Source: Caldilineaceae bacterium SB0661_bin_32
GTDB taxonomy: Bacteria > Chloroflexota > Anaerolineae > Caldilineales > Caldilineaceae
Direction: 5' to 3'
NCBI GenBank assembly: GCA_009841235.1
Contig: VXMH01000059.1
Coordinates: forward strand, 1 to 42,250
Length of the DNA stretch: 42,250 bases
Positions 6,556 through 18,295 of this stretch are shown here, piece by piece. The notes beneath the pieces were generated by a model that was not told the origin of the DNA, ran no database searches, and was given only the letters and a program-made list of their open reading frames with translations. Made by a program: the position numbers and the translations under genes. Positions within the stretch are counted from its first letter, which is position 1, and each line of letters begins with the position of its first letter.

Positions 6556-8421
6556 CTACCTGTACCGCCCGGCCTGCATCTCAAACAGCTCGCCATAGCG
6601 GCCGCCCAGCGATACCAGTTCAGCATGGCTGCCCGCTTCGATGATGCGGCCCTCTTCGAGCACCAGGATCTGGTCGGCCATCCGCACAGAGGAGAAGCGG
6701 TGGCTGATAATCAGCGCCGTCTTGCCGGCGACAAGCTGGCGGAAGCCCTCAAACAGGCGGTACTCGGCCTCAGCGTCCAGCGCGGCGGTCGGCTCATCGA
6801 GGATCACCAACGCGGCATCGCGCACGAAGGCCCGCGCCAGGGCGACCTTCTGCCATTCCCCGCCGGACAGGTCCACCCCGCCCTGAAAGCGCCGGGTCAA
6901 CGGGGTGTCAAACCCTTGCGATAAACCGGCTGCCACCTCATCAGCGCCTGACCAGCGCGCGGCTTCTTCCATGTGTAGGCCACCCTCCTCCGATGCAACT
7001 GCTCCCAGCTCGATGTTCTCCCGCAAAGTCAACGAAAAACGAGTGAAGTCCTGGTAGAGGACGGCGATCCGGCCCCGCAGTGACTTCAAATCATACTGCG
7101 CAAGCGGGACACCATCGAGGTTGATTTCGCCGGAGTCGGGGTCGTACATGCGGGTCAGCAGCTTTACGATGGTGCTTTTGCCGGCGCCGTTTGCGCCTAC
7201 AAGGGCGGTCACGGCGCCGCAGGGCAACCGGGCGCTGACGTCTTCCAGCACGGGCCGCGCGCCCTCAGGATATTGGAAGTGGATTCCACGCAATTCGATC
7301 CCTTGAGTCAGTTCAATGGGCGCTTGGCGCCCTCCTTGAGGCGGCGGGAGCGCAATGGCCGGTTTCGCTTGATCCAGGAAGGAAAACAGACCGCGTAGAT
7401 GCAGAAGAATCTCGTATTGGAAGCCAAACCAGAACACCAGGTCCTGGAAGCGGCCTTGCGTCTGAATCACAACCCCAAAATAGAGAGCGATATCGCCTAA
7501 GGTGAATTGACCGGCGCGGGCCTGAACGGCCACATACCAGAAGCCGCCTGCCAGTGCTAGCGCATACAGGGCAGTGAAAGCCGCGGACGCGCGCAGATAC
7601 TTCAGCCGGACCCGGCGCATCTCCTCATATGCCGTAGCGAACCGCGAGCGAAAGCGGCGCAGGAAGAAGTCGCCCAGACCGAAGACGCGGATCTCCTTGG
7701 CAGCGGCCGGCTCAGTGGTGATGCGCGCGCAATAACGCATCTCGCGCGCCGCCCGCGAGCGGTCGATCATCGACTGGTACCTTACTTCCTGCAGGCGCTT
7801 TTCGCTGAAGAGGTGCGGAACGCCAAATACCGCCAACAGCAGGGGAAGGAGCGGGTGCAGGCGGGCCAGCAGGAAGAGCATGCCTCCCAAGGTAAGCGCC
7901 GTGCCAAGACCCATCCGCAGATAAGCAATGAGCCGCGGCAGAAAAAAGATGGCATCCTGAACCAGTCGCAACTGATCCTGGAAAGGAGGACGCTCAATCC
8001 GCATCAGGTCTGTCAGGCGGATGCCGGCATCCATCAGGCGCCGGTCCATTTCGGCCACCGCGCGATCTTCCAGCCAGGCATTCAGCGTACTCTGGATCGG
8101 CTCAAGGCCGGCCGGTATGACATAGGTCAGAGCGTAGAGAACGGCAAGCGCCAACAATGGGGTGACGCTGTTGCCCGCGCCGCCCACGGCGACGGCCAGA
8201 CCGTCAACCACCAGTCTCAACAGCCAGACCTGCAATACCGGCACGATGCTGATGACGAACACGAGCGCAATATAGAGGAAAACGATGCCAGGCGCGGCCG
8301 TCGTTACCAGGGCCAGCCCGCGCCTCCATGTGCGCAGGTTGGATAAGATGCCGCGCGCAGCGCCGGCGGCGGGTTGCCACAGGTCTCTCACAGCTTCACC
8401 GGCTCGCGTGAACGGATTCAT
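6556..8421 (-). CDS. ABC exporter half-transporter (permease-ATPase), subunit 2
   Basis: A 621-residue fused ABC exporter: an N-terminal six-helix membrane domain (first helices around residues 45-110) followed by a nucleotide-binding domain. Visible motifs are Walker A GANGAGKST (about residue 410), signature LSGGEWQKVALARA, Walker B VILDEPTAALD with its catalytic Glu, and the switch His in IISHRFSSVRMAD. It follows a second, similar half-transporter by 13 bases, so the two probably form a heterodimer. The substrate cannot be read from the sequence; related pairs export peptides, lipids or drugs. Confidence 0.92.
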   Translation of the reverse strand: MNPFTRAGEAVRDLWQPAAGAARGILSNLRTWRRGLALVTTAAPGIVFLYIALVFVISIVPVLQVWLLRLVVDGLAVAVGGAGNSVTPLLALAVLYALTYVIPAGLEPIQSTLNAWLEDRAVAEMDRRLMDAGIRLTDLMRIERPPFQDQLRLVQDAIFFLPRLIAYLRMGLGTALTLGGMLFLLARLHPLLPLLLAVFGVPHLFSEKRLQEVRYQSMIDRSRAAREMRYCARITTEPAAAKEIRVFGLGDFFLRRFRSRFATAYEEMRRVRLKYLRASAAFTALYALALAGGFWYVAVQARAGQFTLGDIALYFGVVIQTQGRFQDLVFWFGFQYEILLHLRGLFSFLDQAKPAIALPPPQGGRQAPIELTQGIELRGIHFQYPEGARPVLEDVSARLPCGAVTALVGANGAGKSTIVKLLTRMYDPDSGEINLDGVPLAQYDLKSLRGRIAVLYQDFTRFSLTLRENIELGAVASEEGGLHMEEAARWSGADEVAAGLSQGFDTPLTRRFQGGVDLSGGEWQKVALARAFVRDAALVILDEPTAALDAEAEYRLFEGFRQLVAGKTALIISHRFSSVRMADQILVLEEGRIIEAGSHAELVSLGGRYGELFEMQAGRYR

Positions 8422-8434
8422 AGGATGGATCCGC

Positions 8435-10333
8435 CTAATTCCGATCCAGATACTGGGCGGCCTGGAGGCTGTAGAGCCGGGAGTACTCGCCGCTGAGATC
8501 TATCAGTTCGGCATGGTTGCCGGCTTCCTGAATGCGCCCGTCTGCCAGGTAGAGGATGCGGTCGGCCATGCGCACTGTGGAGAAGCGGTGGCTGATCAGG
8601 AGGGTAATGCGGTCGCGGGTGAGTTCGTGAAAGCGTGTGTAGATCTCGTACTCGGTCTGCACGTCGAGCGAGGCTGTGGGTTCGTCGAGAACGAGAAGCT
8701 GGGCGTCACGCAGGTAAGCTCTGGAGAGGGCCAGCTTCTGCCATTCCCCGTCTGAGAGTTCGCGACCGCCGAATTCACGGCCCAGCTGCGTGTCCAACCC
8801 GTCCGGAAGCCGGCACAACTGTTCAGCGGCGCCGGCGCGCTCAGCTGCAGAGTAGAGACGCGTTGCATCGTGCAGTAGATCGATCTGGCCCATACCGATA
8901 TTTTCAGCGGCGGTCAGTTCGTAGCGAACGAAGTCCTGAAAGATGACACCCATCTGGCGCCGCAGCCCGTTCAGATCGTACTCCCGCAAGTCGACGCCGT
9001 TCAGCAGGATGCTGCCGGAGGTCGGGTCGTACAGCCGCAGAAGCAGCTTGACAATCGTAGTTTTGCCAGCGCCGTTGCGGCCGACCAGGGCAACACATTC
9101 ATTGTGGTCCATGGTAAACGAAAGGTCGCACAGCACCTGGTCGGCGCAGCCCGGATAGGTGAAGGAGACGTTTTCGAAGGCGATGCTCTGGAACCGGAGG
9201 GGGTGAGCCCCCTTCGCAGCCTCGGCCGGCGGCGGTCCGGCGGGCGGCGTGCCAGTTCTGTCGAAAGACATGCCGCTCTGTGTCAGATCGGGGGGCGCGT
9301 CGAGTATCCGAAACAGACTGGGCAGAAAGCCAAGAACCAGCGGCAGGAGTCCGACTTCCGTGCCCAACGCAATCAGGTTCACCTGTAGAACGGTGGCGGC
9401 GCCTCCGTAAAGCGCCAGGTCGCCGACGGTGCGTTCACCTTGCAGGATCATCCAGACGACATAGACGTAGACCGCAGATGAGGCCGCGGTGGCCAGGACA
9501 GCGGCCAGCGCTACTTTGACTGCCAGAGGCCTGCGCATCCGGTTGAGCGACTCTGTCGTGTTGGCGAAAATCGAATCGTAACGCTGGCGAAAAAACGGCC
9601 CCATCCCGTACAGATGAACATCTTTGGCTGCGTCCGGCGTCAGAAGAACCTCGCGGCTGTATTCGAGGCGGCGCGTTTCCGGGGTCTGGATGTATAGATG
9701 GCTAATGGTACGTTCGCTGTATTCCCATTGCCGCTTCATCTGCGGCAGCGTCGCCAGGATGAGCAGGAACGGGACAAGGGGATGCAGTGCGAACAATACC
9801 AGAGCCAGACTGCCGGCAGTGAAGAGCTCTATCGCCGCCCGCCCGACGTATAGAGTCAGATCCAACGCCCCACGCGATGCACGTTTGCGGGCCCGCTGGA
9901 GGTCATCGGCAAAGGCAGGATCCTCGAAGCGAGCCAGGCCTTGCAGACGGTTGGCGGCGCGAATGACCTGCTCTGTGACATAGCCTGTGAGCCGGTCGGC
10001 GGCCAAGCCCTGAAATGTCGAAGAGAAAGGCTGAATGAATTGACCCAAAGCCAGTACTGCTGCAGCCAGCCCAATCCAGACCAGCAGAGGAAGCAGAGCC
10101 GCCGCGGAATCCAAGTATTCGAGCAGACCCAGGTCAAACGCGGCGCGATCGATCACCGCCCGTGTCAGCGCGAGCTGGAGAGGAACCAGAAGCGCCTGCA
10201 GCAACATCAACATGATGAACCCAACCAGGAGACGGGGACTGGAGCGCCATACAAGACGTACGGCCAGCCTGAGGATGCGCGTGGTCTCCTGCAGTTGCTG
10301 CAAGTTCGGCTTGAATTCAACAGAATCGAACAT
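8435..10333 (-). CDS. ABC exporter half-transporter (permease-ATPase), subunit 1
   Basis: A 632-residue fused ABC exporter with an N-terminal membrane domain and C-terminal ATPase. Motifs: Walker A GRNGAGKTT, Walker B LLVLDEPTASLD with Glu kept, and switch His in LLISHRFSTVRMAD. The signature is LSDGEWQK, with Asp in place of the second Gly of LSGGQ, which may weaken one ATP site of the heterodimer. The ATG at 10333 is chosen because GGGAG lies about eight bases before it; a TTG at 10348 is also open. It forms a two-gene operon with the next gene and carries no separate binding protein. Confidence 0.92.
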   Translation of the reverse strand: MFDSVEFKPNLQQLQETTRILRLAVRLVWRSSPRLLVGFIMLMLLQALLVPLQLALTRAVIDRAAFDLGLLEYLDSAAALLPLLVWIGLAAAVLALGQFIQPFSSTFQGLAADRLTGYVTEQVIRAANRLQGLARFEDPAFADDLQRARKRASRGALDLTLYVGRAAIELFTAGSLALVLFALHPLVPFLLILATLPQMKRQWEYSERTISHLYIQTPETRRLEYSREVLLTPDAAKDVHLYGMGPFFRQRYDSIFANTTESLNRMRRPLAVKVALAAVLATAASSAVYVYVVWMILQGERTVGDLALYGGAATVLQVNLIALGTEVGLLPLVLGFLPSLFRILDAPPDLTQSGMSFDRTGTPPAGPPPAEAAKGAHPLRFQSIAFENVSFTYPGCADQVLCDLSFTMDHNECVALVGRNGAGKTTIVKLLLRLYDPTSGSILLNGVDLREYDLNGLRRQMGVIFQDFVRYELTAAENIGMGQIDLLHDATRLYSAAERAGAAEQLCRLPDGLDTQLGREFGGRELSDGEWQKLALSRAYLRDAQLLVLDEPTASLDVQTEYEIYTRFHELTRDRITLLISHRFSTVRMADRILYLADGRIQEAGNHAELIDLSGEYSRLYSLQAAQYLDRN

Positions 10334-10493
10334 CGAACCCGCTCCCAAAGCAAGACCTAGACATCAGCGCGCCTGGTGCGAAGACAAAGAACATGAATTC
10401 AGTTGTGTCACCGTAAGTCGGCGTCTTGGCTGATTTTGGCCAGGATGGGAAAGGCGTTGCCCGGCTGCCGGCGCCGCCGAAGCATCGGGATGG

Positions 10494-11771
<1,278 letters not shown>

Positions 11772-11772
11772 T

Positions 11773-13380
11773 CTAGTTCCCTGGATTCACTTGATAGTTC
11801 GGCGCCTCTTTGGTAATCACGATGCTGTGCGGGTGGCTTTCCTGGTAGCCTGCCGGACTGATGCGCACGAAGCGGGCTTTTCGCCACAGGTCGGGCAGAC
11901 TCTGGGCGCCGACATAACCCATCCCGGAACGCAGGCCGCCCAAAAGCTGAAAAACGAATTCATTAAGGTAGCCCTTATAGGGCACCTGCCCTTCGATGCC
12001 TTCGGGCACGGTCTTGCCGCCGATGTCGGGTGAAGCGCCGTTGAGCGATTGGCCTGAGACATAGCGGTCTGCGGCGCGGCCTTTCATGGCGCCGATGCTG
12101 CCCATGCCCCGGTACTCTTTGAAGGAACGTCCCTCGCGGATCACAACCTCGCCGGGAGACTCGTGCAGGCCGGCGAGCAGGCTGCCGAGCATTACTGCGG
12201 AGGCGCCGCAGGCAAGGGCTTTGGTGATGTCGCCGCTGTAGCGAATGCCGCCGTCGGCGATCAGGGAAACGCCGCAAGATTGGGCGGCTTCGGCGCAGGT
12301 GGCGATGGCCGTAAGCTGGGGCATGCCGGCGCCGGAAACGATGCGGGTGGTGCAGATCGAGCCGGCGCCGACGCCGACTTTGATCACGTTGGCGCCGGCC
12401 TCGGTCAGCATTTGCACGCCCTGCGCGGTAACGACATTGCCGGCGAGAATGGGCAGCTCAGGGTAACGGGCGCGGACGGCTTTCACGGTGTCGATGACGC
12501 CCCTGGTATGGCCGTGGGCGGTGTCGACGGCGACTGCGTCGACCCCGGCGTTGACAAGGCTTTCGGCGCGCTGCAGGCCCTGTGCGCCGACGCCGATTGC
12601 CCCAGCCGCGAGCAGGCGGCCGCGTTCGTCTTTGGCAGAATGGGGAAAGTCCTGCCGCTTGAGAATGTCCTTATAGGTGATCAGCCCTTTGAGATAGCCG
12701 TCGGCGTCGACCAGGGGCAGTTTTTCGATACGATAACGATGAAGGATCTCCTGCGCTTCCTCCAGGGTCGTACCAAGTTGGGCCGTAATCAGATCTTCCG
12801 AAACCATGTATTCGGAGATCGGACGCTGGTGGTCGGTGGCGAAGCGGACATCGCGGTTGGTGAGGATGCCCAGCAGCAGTTTGTCGTCATTGGTGATGGG
12901 TACGCCGCTGATATGGTAGTGGCTCATGACGGCTTCGGCGTCGTCCAGCGTGTTTTCGGGCCGCAAAGTGATGGGATCGACGATCATGCCGCTCTCGCTG
13001 CGTTTGACTTTGTCGACCTCTTCGGCCTGCTGCGTCACCGAAAGATTGCGGTGGATGACGCCCAGACCTCCCTGTCGAGCGAGGGCGATGGCCAGGTCCG
13101 CCTCGGTGACGGTATCCATGGCCGCGCTGATTAGCGGGATATTGAGGGAAAGTTTGGGATGGAGCCGGGTGGTGATGTCGACGTCGACAGGCAGCACTTC
13201 GGCAAAACCCGGCACGAGCAGCACGTCGTCGAAGGTCATGGCGTTCTGAGTGAACAGGCCGTCGGCGACAGTGAGTCCTGTAGTGGACAGGTTGTTTGCG
13301 TCTTGAGGCGCTTGCTCCGAATCGGACCTGGGGGCGTAGGGAGAACCGTTGTGTGTACTCTTGATCACAGGAACAGTCAT
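11773..13380 (-). CDS. guaB: inosine-5'-monophosphate dehydrogenase
   Basis: A 535-residue enzyme that oxidises IMP to XMP with NAD, the committed step to GMP. The catalytic cysteine loop is [14 protein letters not shown] tandem CBS (Bateman) module lies at about residues 145-265 (from the [12 protein letters not shown] part), and a mobile-flap region with [10 protein letters not shown] follows the active site. About 47 residues precede the usual start ([12 protein letters not shown]). The upstream ATG is nevertheless supported by GGGAGGT seven bases before it at 13380, so the extra N-terminus is probably real and disordered. It is followed by purA after one base. Confidence 0.97.
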   Translation of the reverse strand: MTVPVIKSTHNGSPYAPRSDSEQAPQDANNLSTTGLTVADGLFTQNAMTFDDVLLVPGFAEVLPVDVDITTRLHPKLSLNIPLISAAMDTVTEADLAIALARQGGLGVIHRNLSVTQQAEEVDKVKRSESGMIVDPITLRPENTLDDAEAVMSHYHISGVPITNDDKLLLGILTNRDVRFATDHQRPISEYMVSEDLITAQLGTTLEEAQEILHRYRIEKLPLVDADGYLKGLITYKDILKRQDFPHSAKDERGRLLAAGAIGVGAQGLQRAESLVNAGVDAVAVDTAHGHTRGVIDTVKAVRARYPELPILAGNVVTAQGVQMLTEAGANVIKVGVGAGSICTTRIVSGAGMPQLTAIATCAEAAQSCGVSLIADGGIRYSGDITKALACGASAVMLGSLLAGLHESPGEVVIREGRSFKEYRGMGSIGAMKGRAADRYVSGQSLNGASPDIGGKTVPEGIEGQVPYKGYLNEFVFQLLGGLRSGMGYVGAQSLPDLWRKARFVRISPAGYQESHPHSIVITKEAPNYQVNPGN

Positions 13381-13485
13381 CAGTTTACCTCCCGGAGCTC
13401 TGTGGCTTCTGCTTGCGAACTGTCTTCAACTGCGCTATTCGTCCGCTCCTGCCAAAAGGTAGAACAGTGTGAACTGCTGTGATCC

Positions 13486-13494
13486 ATTGTAACA
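13486..13494 (-). promoter_or_regulatory. candidate extended -10 promoter of guaB-purA
   Basis: On the minus strand TGTTACAAT is an extended -10 box (TGn-TACAAT) with no convincing -35. It would start transcription near 13479, leaving a leader of about 100 bases before guaB. The leader holds a direct repeat (GAAC spaced around 13463-13473) but no riboswitch I recognise. Confidence 0.4.
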
Positions 13495-13533
13495 CCGGCC
13501 GGGAATGGGGCGCGAATTCACACCGACTCATTC

Positions 13534-13827
13534 CTATTTGAAGCGGCGGGCCAGTTCGGCTTCCACGTCCGGCCAGGAGAGCTCCCGCTGCTCCAACAGG
13601 ACGAGGCTGTGATAGATCAGATCGGCCATTTCGGAGACGAGCCGCTCATCGCTCTCTTCAAGGGCCGCGACGACGACTTCGACCGCCTCTTCACCGACCT
13701 TTTGGGCGATCTTGGCGGTACCTGCGGCAATGAGCCGGGCGGTATACGACTCTGGAGTCGGGTTGGCTTTGCGGTCGGCGATAGTGGCGGAAAGAGAACT
13801 GATCAGTTCTGACATTTGGCGATCCAT
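13534..13827 (-). CDS. hisE: phosphoribosyl-ATP pyrophosphatase
   Basis: A 97-residue all-alpha (MazG-like) enzyme that removes pyrophosphate from phosphoribosyl-ATP, step two of histidine synthesis. The Glu-rich metal site is seen in KVGEEAVEVVVAAL and the SEMADLIYH helix. It stands alone rather than fused to HisI, and no hisI is in the window. The second Met (codon 5) is an alternative start; neither has a clear ribosome binding site. It lies between the helicase gene and guaB, away from hisF and hisA. Confidence 0.95.
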   Translation of the reverse strand: MDRQMSELISSLSATIADRKANPTPESYTARLIAAGTAKIAQKVGEEAVEVVVAALEESDERLVSEMADLIYHSLVLLEQRELSWPDVEAELARRFK

Positions 13828-13889
13828 TTCGTTCTTTTGGGGCGTCTTCAGGGATGGGCAGGGCGAAGAATGGAAACTTTCGGGCGGTA

Positions 13890-15896
13890 CTATTGGGTAG
13901 GTGTGGGTCCCGCGATTGACTGCCCTCGCAAGTCTCTCAAGATGATCTCTTCCCCCAGGGCTCGCCGGATCTCTTCGCAGGGCTCTTCGTCGGCGATCAG
14001 GAGCAGAAGCTCCCTGGCGCGTGTCATGGCCACGTAGAGGCGGTCCAACTCCAGTTGACGCGATTCCAGGTCTTGATCGGGGTCAAAACTCTCCCTCTCG
14101 CCGTCAGCCTCTCCACTGCTTTCCGGAAACTGCGCTGAGCCCATGCGGGGAAGGAAGACAGCCCGAAACTCCAGGCCCCGGGCGCGGTCGTAGGTGCCCA
14201 CTCTGATTCCATCACCTGTAAAGCCGTCGCGAGTAAGTTGGACGCATGGGATGCCTTCACTTTGCAGGAATCTGATAGTAGCCTCGACCTGGCTGTTGTG
14301 CTTCAGGAAGACCGCAATCTCATTTGTACCGTATCTTTCGGCCGCATTGAATTCGCGAATCTTCTCGCACAGATAGAGTAATTCGCATTTGCAATCCACA
14401 AGGACAAGATTGGGTTTCTCGTCCTCGCGTTCGTGAAAGCCCGGCTCTGCGTCAAGGATGTATCTGTCGTCTTCATGGTCCAATGCAACCAGTTCGCGGC
14501 CCCGAACGCGCATGGCCGCGCGATAGACTGTGGGCACATTGCGGTAGTTCTCCGTGAGCACCTGCGCGCGGCCGGCGATATCAAGATTCGCCCAGCCGAG
14601 CCGGTAACCTCCGGCATAGATACGCTGTGCAGGGTCATCCAATATGAGGACTCCATCTTTGGGCACGGGGTTTCGGGGGTCGCCTGCGACGAGGGCGCGG
14701 ACAAGCTGCAACTCAACCAGGGTCACGTCTTGCGCTTCATCCACGACGACGCAGCGGTAGGGGGCCTGTGCAAGTCTTTGGACAGCATCTCTGACCCGAA
14801 TCCTCTTGTCAGCGAACGTAACCGCGTTGCGTTCACTCAGCTTTCCTGCCCAGAGTTCAAACAACTCCCAAACCAGCTTGCGCAGGTTTTGAGAGAGAGA
14901 TCGCTTACGTCCGATGCGTTCGACGGAAAGATAGTCCTCAAGACTCTTCAGCCCGTTCCCCTTGATCACTCTCTCAATCTCTTCTTTCAGATAATCCCGG
15001 CTAATCCTCTCCAAAGGGGAACCGGCAATGAGCTCCTTGCAAGCAGCTTCAAATGTCTGGTCAACCAGAGAAAAATGTGCCGGCGTCCAGCTGTCGTATT
15101 GGTAGACAATTCTGTCGATGTTAGCGAATTCGACATTCGAGGAGGCCATTGGGAGGTTGCGAAAGCGCCTCTCGAGCAGTTCGGCCAGCGATCTGCTGTT
15201 CGCGGTAAAGAGCACTTTATCATCGGGATACCGGCGGGCCAGTTCCGCCAGACGATGCAGCCCAATTACAGTCTTGCCGGTGCCGGCCGCGCCGCGAATC
15301 CGCGCGGCCCCTGACCAGTGTCGGTTGACGAAGGGTCCCTGGTCAGGGTGTAGAAAGAGTTGCCACTCCTCAAAATCGCCGCGGAAAACGCGCCGGATCA
15401 GCTCCTGGATCAGTTGGGGGTCGGTCGGAGCGGATTCGGCTTTCGACGGCGCTCGTGAAGGAGCGTCAGGTTCCTTCTCAGGCAGTTCAGGCAGCGAGGG
15501 TTGATGCGGCGCTCCTGTGGAAGCTCGCTTCAAGGATAGCGGTATGTCAGGAACTGTTACCTGAAGATCAGCAAGGTCTTCCGAAGCCAGATCGACATAG
15601 TGGTCTCGTCTTTTGGCCCAGTCATACATGACATCATGGCGGCCCGCATTGACGAAGACGAACTGACCGTCATCTACTGCCAAGAGGATGCGTAGTTCCT
15701 GTGAAGCCCTTAATGACCAGAGGTTGCTCTTGGGACCGCCGCCGAGCTTTTCAAAATTGAGCCCCGGAGTTGCCGGGTCTTGGGCGAACTGAGACACGGC
15801 GGTTAAGAAACGCGCCTGGTCCTGCGGGGTCAGCCGCCTGGTATAGCCAATTTGCCGATTGAAGGATCGGGTCATTGACAGGGCTACACTATCCAT
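13890..15896 (-). CDS. RelE/ParE-like domain fused to UvrD-type helicase
   Basis: A 668-residue fusion. Residues about 9-100 look like a RelE/ParE-superfamily toxin fold (PGLNFEKLGGG, a WSLR-SQELRILLAV strand pair, NAGRHDVMYDWAKRR). A Pro/Ser/Glu-rich linker covers 120-160. From about 185 follows a superfamily-1 helicase: Walker A GAAGTGKT (202-209), DEAQD, LTENYRNVPTVYRAA, GLEFRAVFLPR and DRLYVAMTRARELLLL. The helicase part is well supported as an ATPase that moves on DNA. The role of the toxin-like domain is unknown: it may bind RNA or the helicase's own substrate rather than poison the cell. No separate antitoxin gene flanks it. It sits within the histidine gene region, probably as an inserted cargo gene. 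Confidence 0.85.
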   Translation of the reverse strand: MDSVALSMTRSFNRQIGYTRRLTPQDQARFLTAVSQFAQDPATPGLNFEKLGGGPKSNLWSLRASQELRILLAVDDGQFVFVNAGRHDVMYDWAKRRDHYVDLASEDLADLQVTVPDIPLSLKRASTGAPHQPSLPELPEKEPDAPSRAPSKAESAPTDPQLIQELIRRVFRGDFEEWQLFLHPDQGPFVNRHWSGAARIRGAAGTGKTVIGLHRLAELARRYPDDKVLFTANSRSLAELLERRFRNLPMASSNVEFANIDRIVYQYDSWTPAHFSLVDQTFEAACKELIAGSPLERISRDYLKEEIERVIKGNGLKSLEDYLSVERIGRKRSLSQNLRKLVWELFELWAGKLSERNAVTFADKRIRVRDAVQRLAQAPYRCVVVDEAQDVTLVELQLVRALVAGDPRNPVPKDGVLILDDPAQRIYAGGYRLGWANLDIAGRAQVLTENYRNVPTVYRAAMRVRGRELVALDHEDDRYILDAEPGFHEREDEKPNLVLVDCKCELLYLCEKIREFNAAERYGTNEIAVFLKHNSQVEATIRFLQSEGIPCVQLTRDGFTGDGIRVGTYDRARGLEFRAVFLPRMGSAQFPESSGEADGERESFDPDQDLESRQLELDRLYVAMTRARELLLLIADEEPCEEIRRALGEEIILRDLRGQSIAGPTPTQ

Positions 15897-16019
15897 CTGT
15901 TAACCCTGGTGTCCTCAAGAGCGGCGACATACTGGTTCCGTCAGAATTCCATGAATGCAAACCAATATTCGTACAGGTCCAGGACAGGGCAAGCGTTGCC
16001 TTCGCAGAATCCGACCCGG

Positions 16020-16799
<780 letters not shown>

Positions 16800-16872
16800 G
16801 GTTACCTCCCGGGGCGGCAGACGCGGCGATGCGCCAGGACCGGCTCGCAGACGGGTCGACGGATTGTACGGT

Positions 16873-18201
16873 TCACGCGCGCGCGTCGAACCCCTGCCTG
16901 CCGCCCTCGAGAAGGCGGGCGGCGGCGCGCCAGGCAGGAATCTGCTCCGGCGACGTTTCAAGCAGGAGTGTCCTCGCTTCCTCCAGGCTGCACCAGCGGC
17001 ATTCGCTGTGGTTGTGGTGGCCGAGCCGCACTTCCCCTTCTCCGATCTCGGCCAGAAAATAGGTGATCGTGCGCTGGACGTCATAGCCGCGAATGTGGAC
17101 GGTGAAATCGAGGGCGGTGGGACAGTTCTCGTAGAGCTTGCCTATCGGCAGCCCGGTTTCGATGGCGAACTCCCGGCGAGCGCATTCGAGGTCGCTTTCA
17201 CCCGGTTCGACGCCCCCGCGCGGGAACTGCCACTCCTCAAAAAAATGGTTGTAGAGGAGGAGGAGCTGGGCTTCGCCCCGGCCGGCGGGCGATTCTTCCG
17301 GGCAGCGGCGGATGGGAATGACGCCGGCGCTGCGGCGCAGTCGCGGCGCGTTACCGATTTCGATGGCTGCGGGCAGCTCCAGGGCACTGGTATAGAGGGC
17401 CTGTCCGATGATCACGCCGTCGATGCCATAGTGTTCATGGCGCTTGAGCGCGCGGATGTCGTCAAGATTAGCCACCCCGCCGCTGGCGATAACCTGCAAA
17501 CCTGTCAGGTCAGCCAGTGTCGCCGTCGCCTGAACGTTGACGCCGCTGAGCAGGCCGTCGCGGCTGATGTCGGTGAACAACGCCAGTTCCACGCCCAGGG
17601 CGGCCATGCGGTGCCCCAGCTCGACCGCGCTCACCTGGCTGACCTGTTGCCAGCCGTGGGTGGCGACCTTTCCGTCCTTGGCATCGAGCCCAACGACGAT
17701 CCGGGAAACGCCCCAGCGCTTAAGAGCGACGCGTACCAGTTCCGGATCGCGCACAGCCGCGGTCCCCAAAATAATTCGGTCTGCGCCCAGGGAGAAGGCC
17801 AGCTCGATGTCCTCGACGCTGCGCAGCCCGCCTGTGAACTGAACCGGGATCTCGACCGCCTTTCTGATCTGCGTGAGGCGCTGCAGGTTTATGGGCAGAT
17901 TCTGTTCAAGGCTTGAATCGTCCGCGGCTTCGTCAATTTCAAGACCCGGGTCTCCAGCGCCGGTGGACTCCGAGGCCTCGAGCGCGTCGGGCGAAAGGCG
18001 CTGCACTTTGGGATGGAAGTCGGATGCGCCCCCAAATGCGCCGTCCAGGTTGACGACGTGCAGCCACTCGGCGCCGAGGCCCTCCCAGTGGCGGGCTGTC
18101 TGGGCCGGATTGTCGCTGAAGACGGTCTCGGCGTTTGGGTCGCCCCGCCGCAGGCGAACGCAGCGTCCTCTTCTCAAATCGATCGCGGGATAGATGCGCA
18201 T
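16873..18201 (-). CDS. hisA: HisA isomerase fused to a Nudix domain
   Basis: A 442-residue fusion. Residues 1-290 are HisA, the ProFAR isomerase of histidine synthesis: [10 protein letters not shown] holds catalytic D8, TDISRDG holds D211, and phosphate-binding glycines are at QFTGGLRS and [10 protein letters not shown]. An acidic insert of about 40 residues (60-101) interrupts the usual loop after FGG. From 291 a Nudix domain of the Ap4A-hydrolase style follows; its box runs 329-351 with G329, E335, R343, E344, E348 and G350, but Ile347 replaces the first Glu of the EE pair. The frame is continuous with no stop at the junction. The Nudix substrate is unknown; HisE is encoded separately, so it need not replace that step. 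Catalysis by the Nudix half may be weakened. Confidence 0.93.
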   Translation of the reverse strand: MRIYPAIDLRRGRCVRLRRGDPNAETVFSDNPAQTARHWEGLGAEWLHVVNLDGAFGGASDFHPKVQRLSPDALEASESTGAGDPGLEIDEAADDSSLEQNLPINLQRLTQIRKAVEIPVQFTGGLRSVEDIELAFSLGADRIILGTAAVRDPELVRVALKRWGVSRIVVGLDAKDGKVATHGWQQVSQVSAVELGHRMAALGVELALFTDISRDGLLSGVNVQATATLADLTGLQVIASGGVANLDDIRALKRHEHYGIDGVIIGQALYTSALELPAAIEIGNAPRLRRSAGVIPIRRCPEESPAGRGEAQLLLLYNHFFEEWQFPRGGVEPGESDLECARREFAIETGLPIGKLYENCPTALDFTVHIRGYDVQRTITYFLAEIGEGEVRLGHHNHSECRWCSLEEARTLLLETSPEQIPAWRAAARLLEGGRQGFDARA

Positions 18202-18230
18202 GATGCTTTCTTTTGCATTTCGTTGTTGAG

Positions 18231-18246
18231 CGGCGGCTTACCGCCG
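18231..18246. other. small GC-rich hairpin between antiporter gene and hisA
   Basis: CGGCGG (18231-18236) and CCGCCG (18241-18246) form a perfect six-base stem with a four-base loop. On the minus strand no T-run follows, so it is not a standard intrinsic terminator. It could attenuate read-through from the antiporter gene into hisA. Confidence 0.35.
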
Positions 18247-18295
18247 GTTTCGCCTTCTCGGGATAGGCCTGATCTGTCTTTGCCCCAAGGATATT

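Noticed and set aside
6299..6598. 99-residue plus-strand frame
   Set aside because: No ribosome binding site, no family look, and it runs into the end of the ABC transporter gene.
12163..13134. 323-residue open frame on the plus strand
   Set aside because: Antisense of guaB; Gly/Asp/Val-rich with no recognisable domain.
15877..15882. TTGACA on the plus strand in front of the intergenic gap
   Set aside because: It lies inside the helicase gene on the opposite strand, no -10 is at the right distance, and no plus-strand gene follows.
16800..17084. upstream extension of the hisF frame
   Set aside because: It overlaps the end of hisA, and a TTG start with a well placed GGGAGGT exists at 16799 where the HisF barrel begins.
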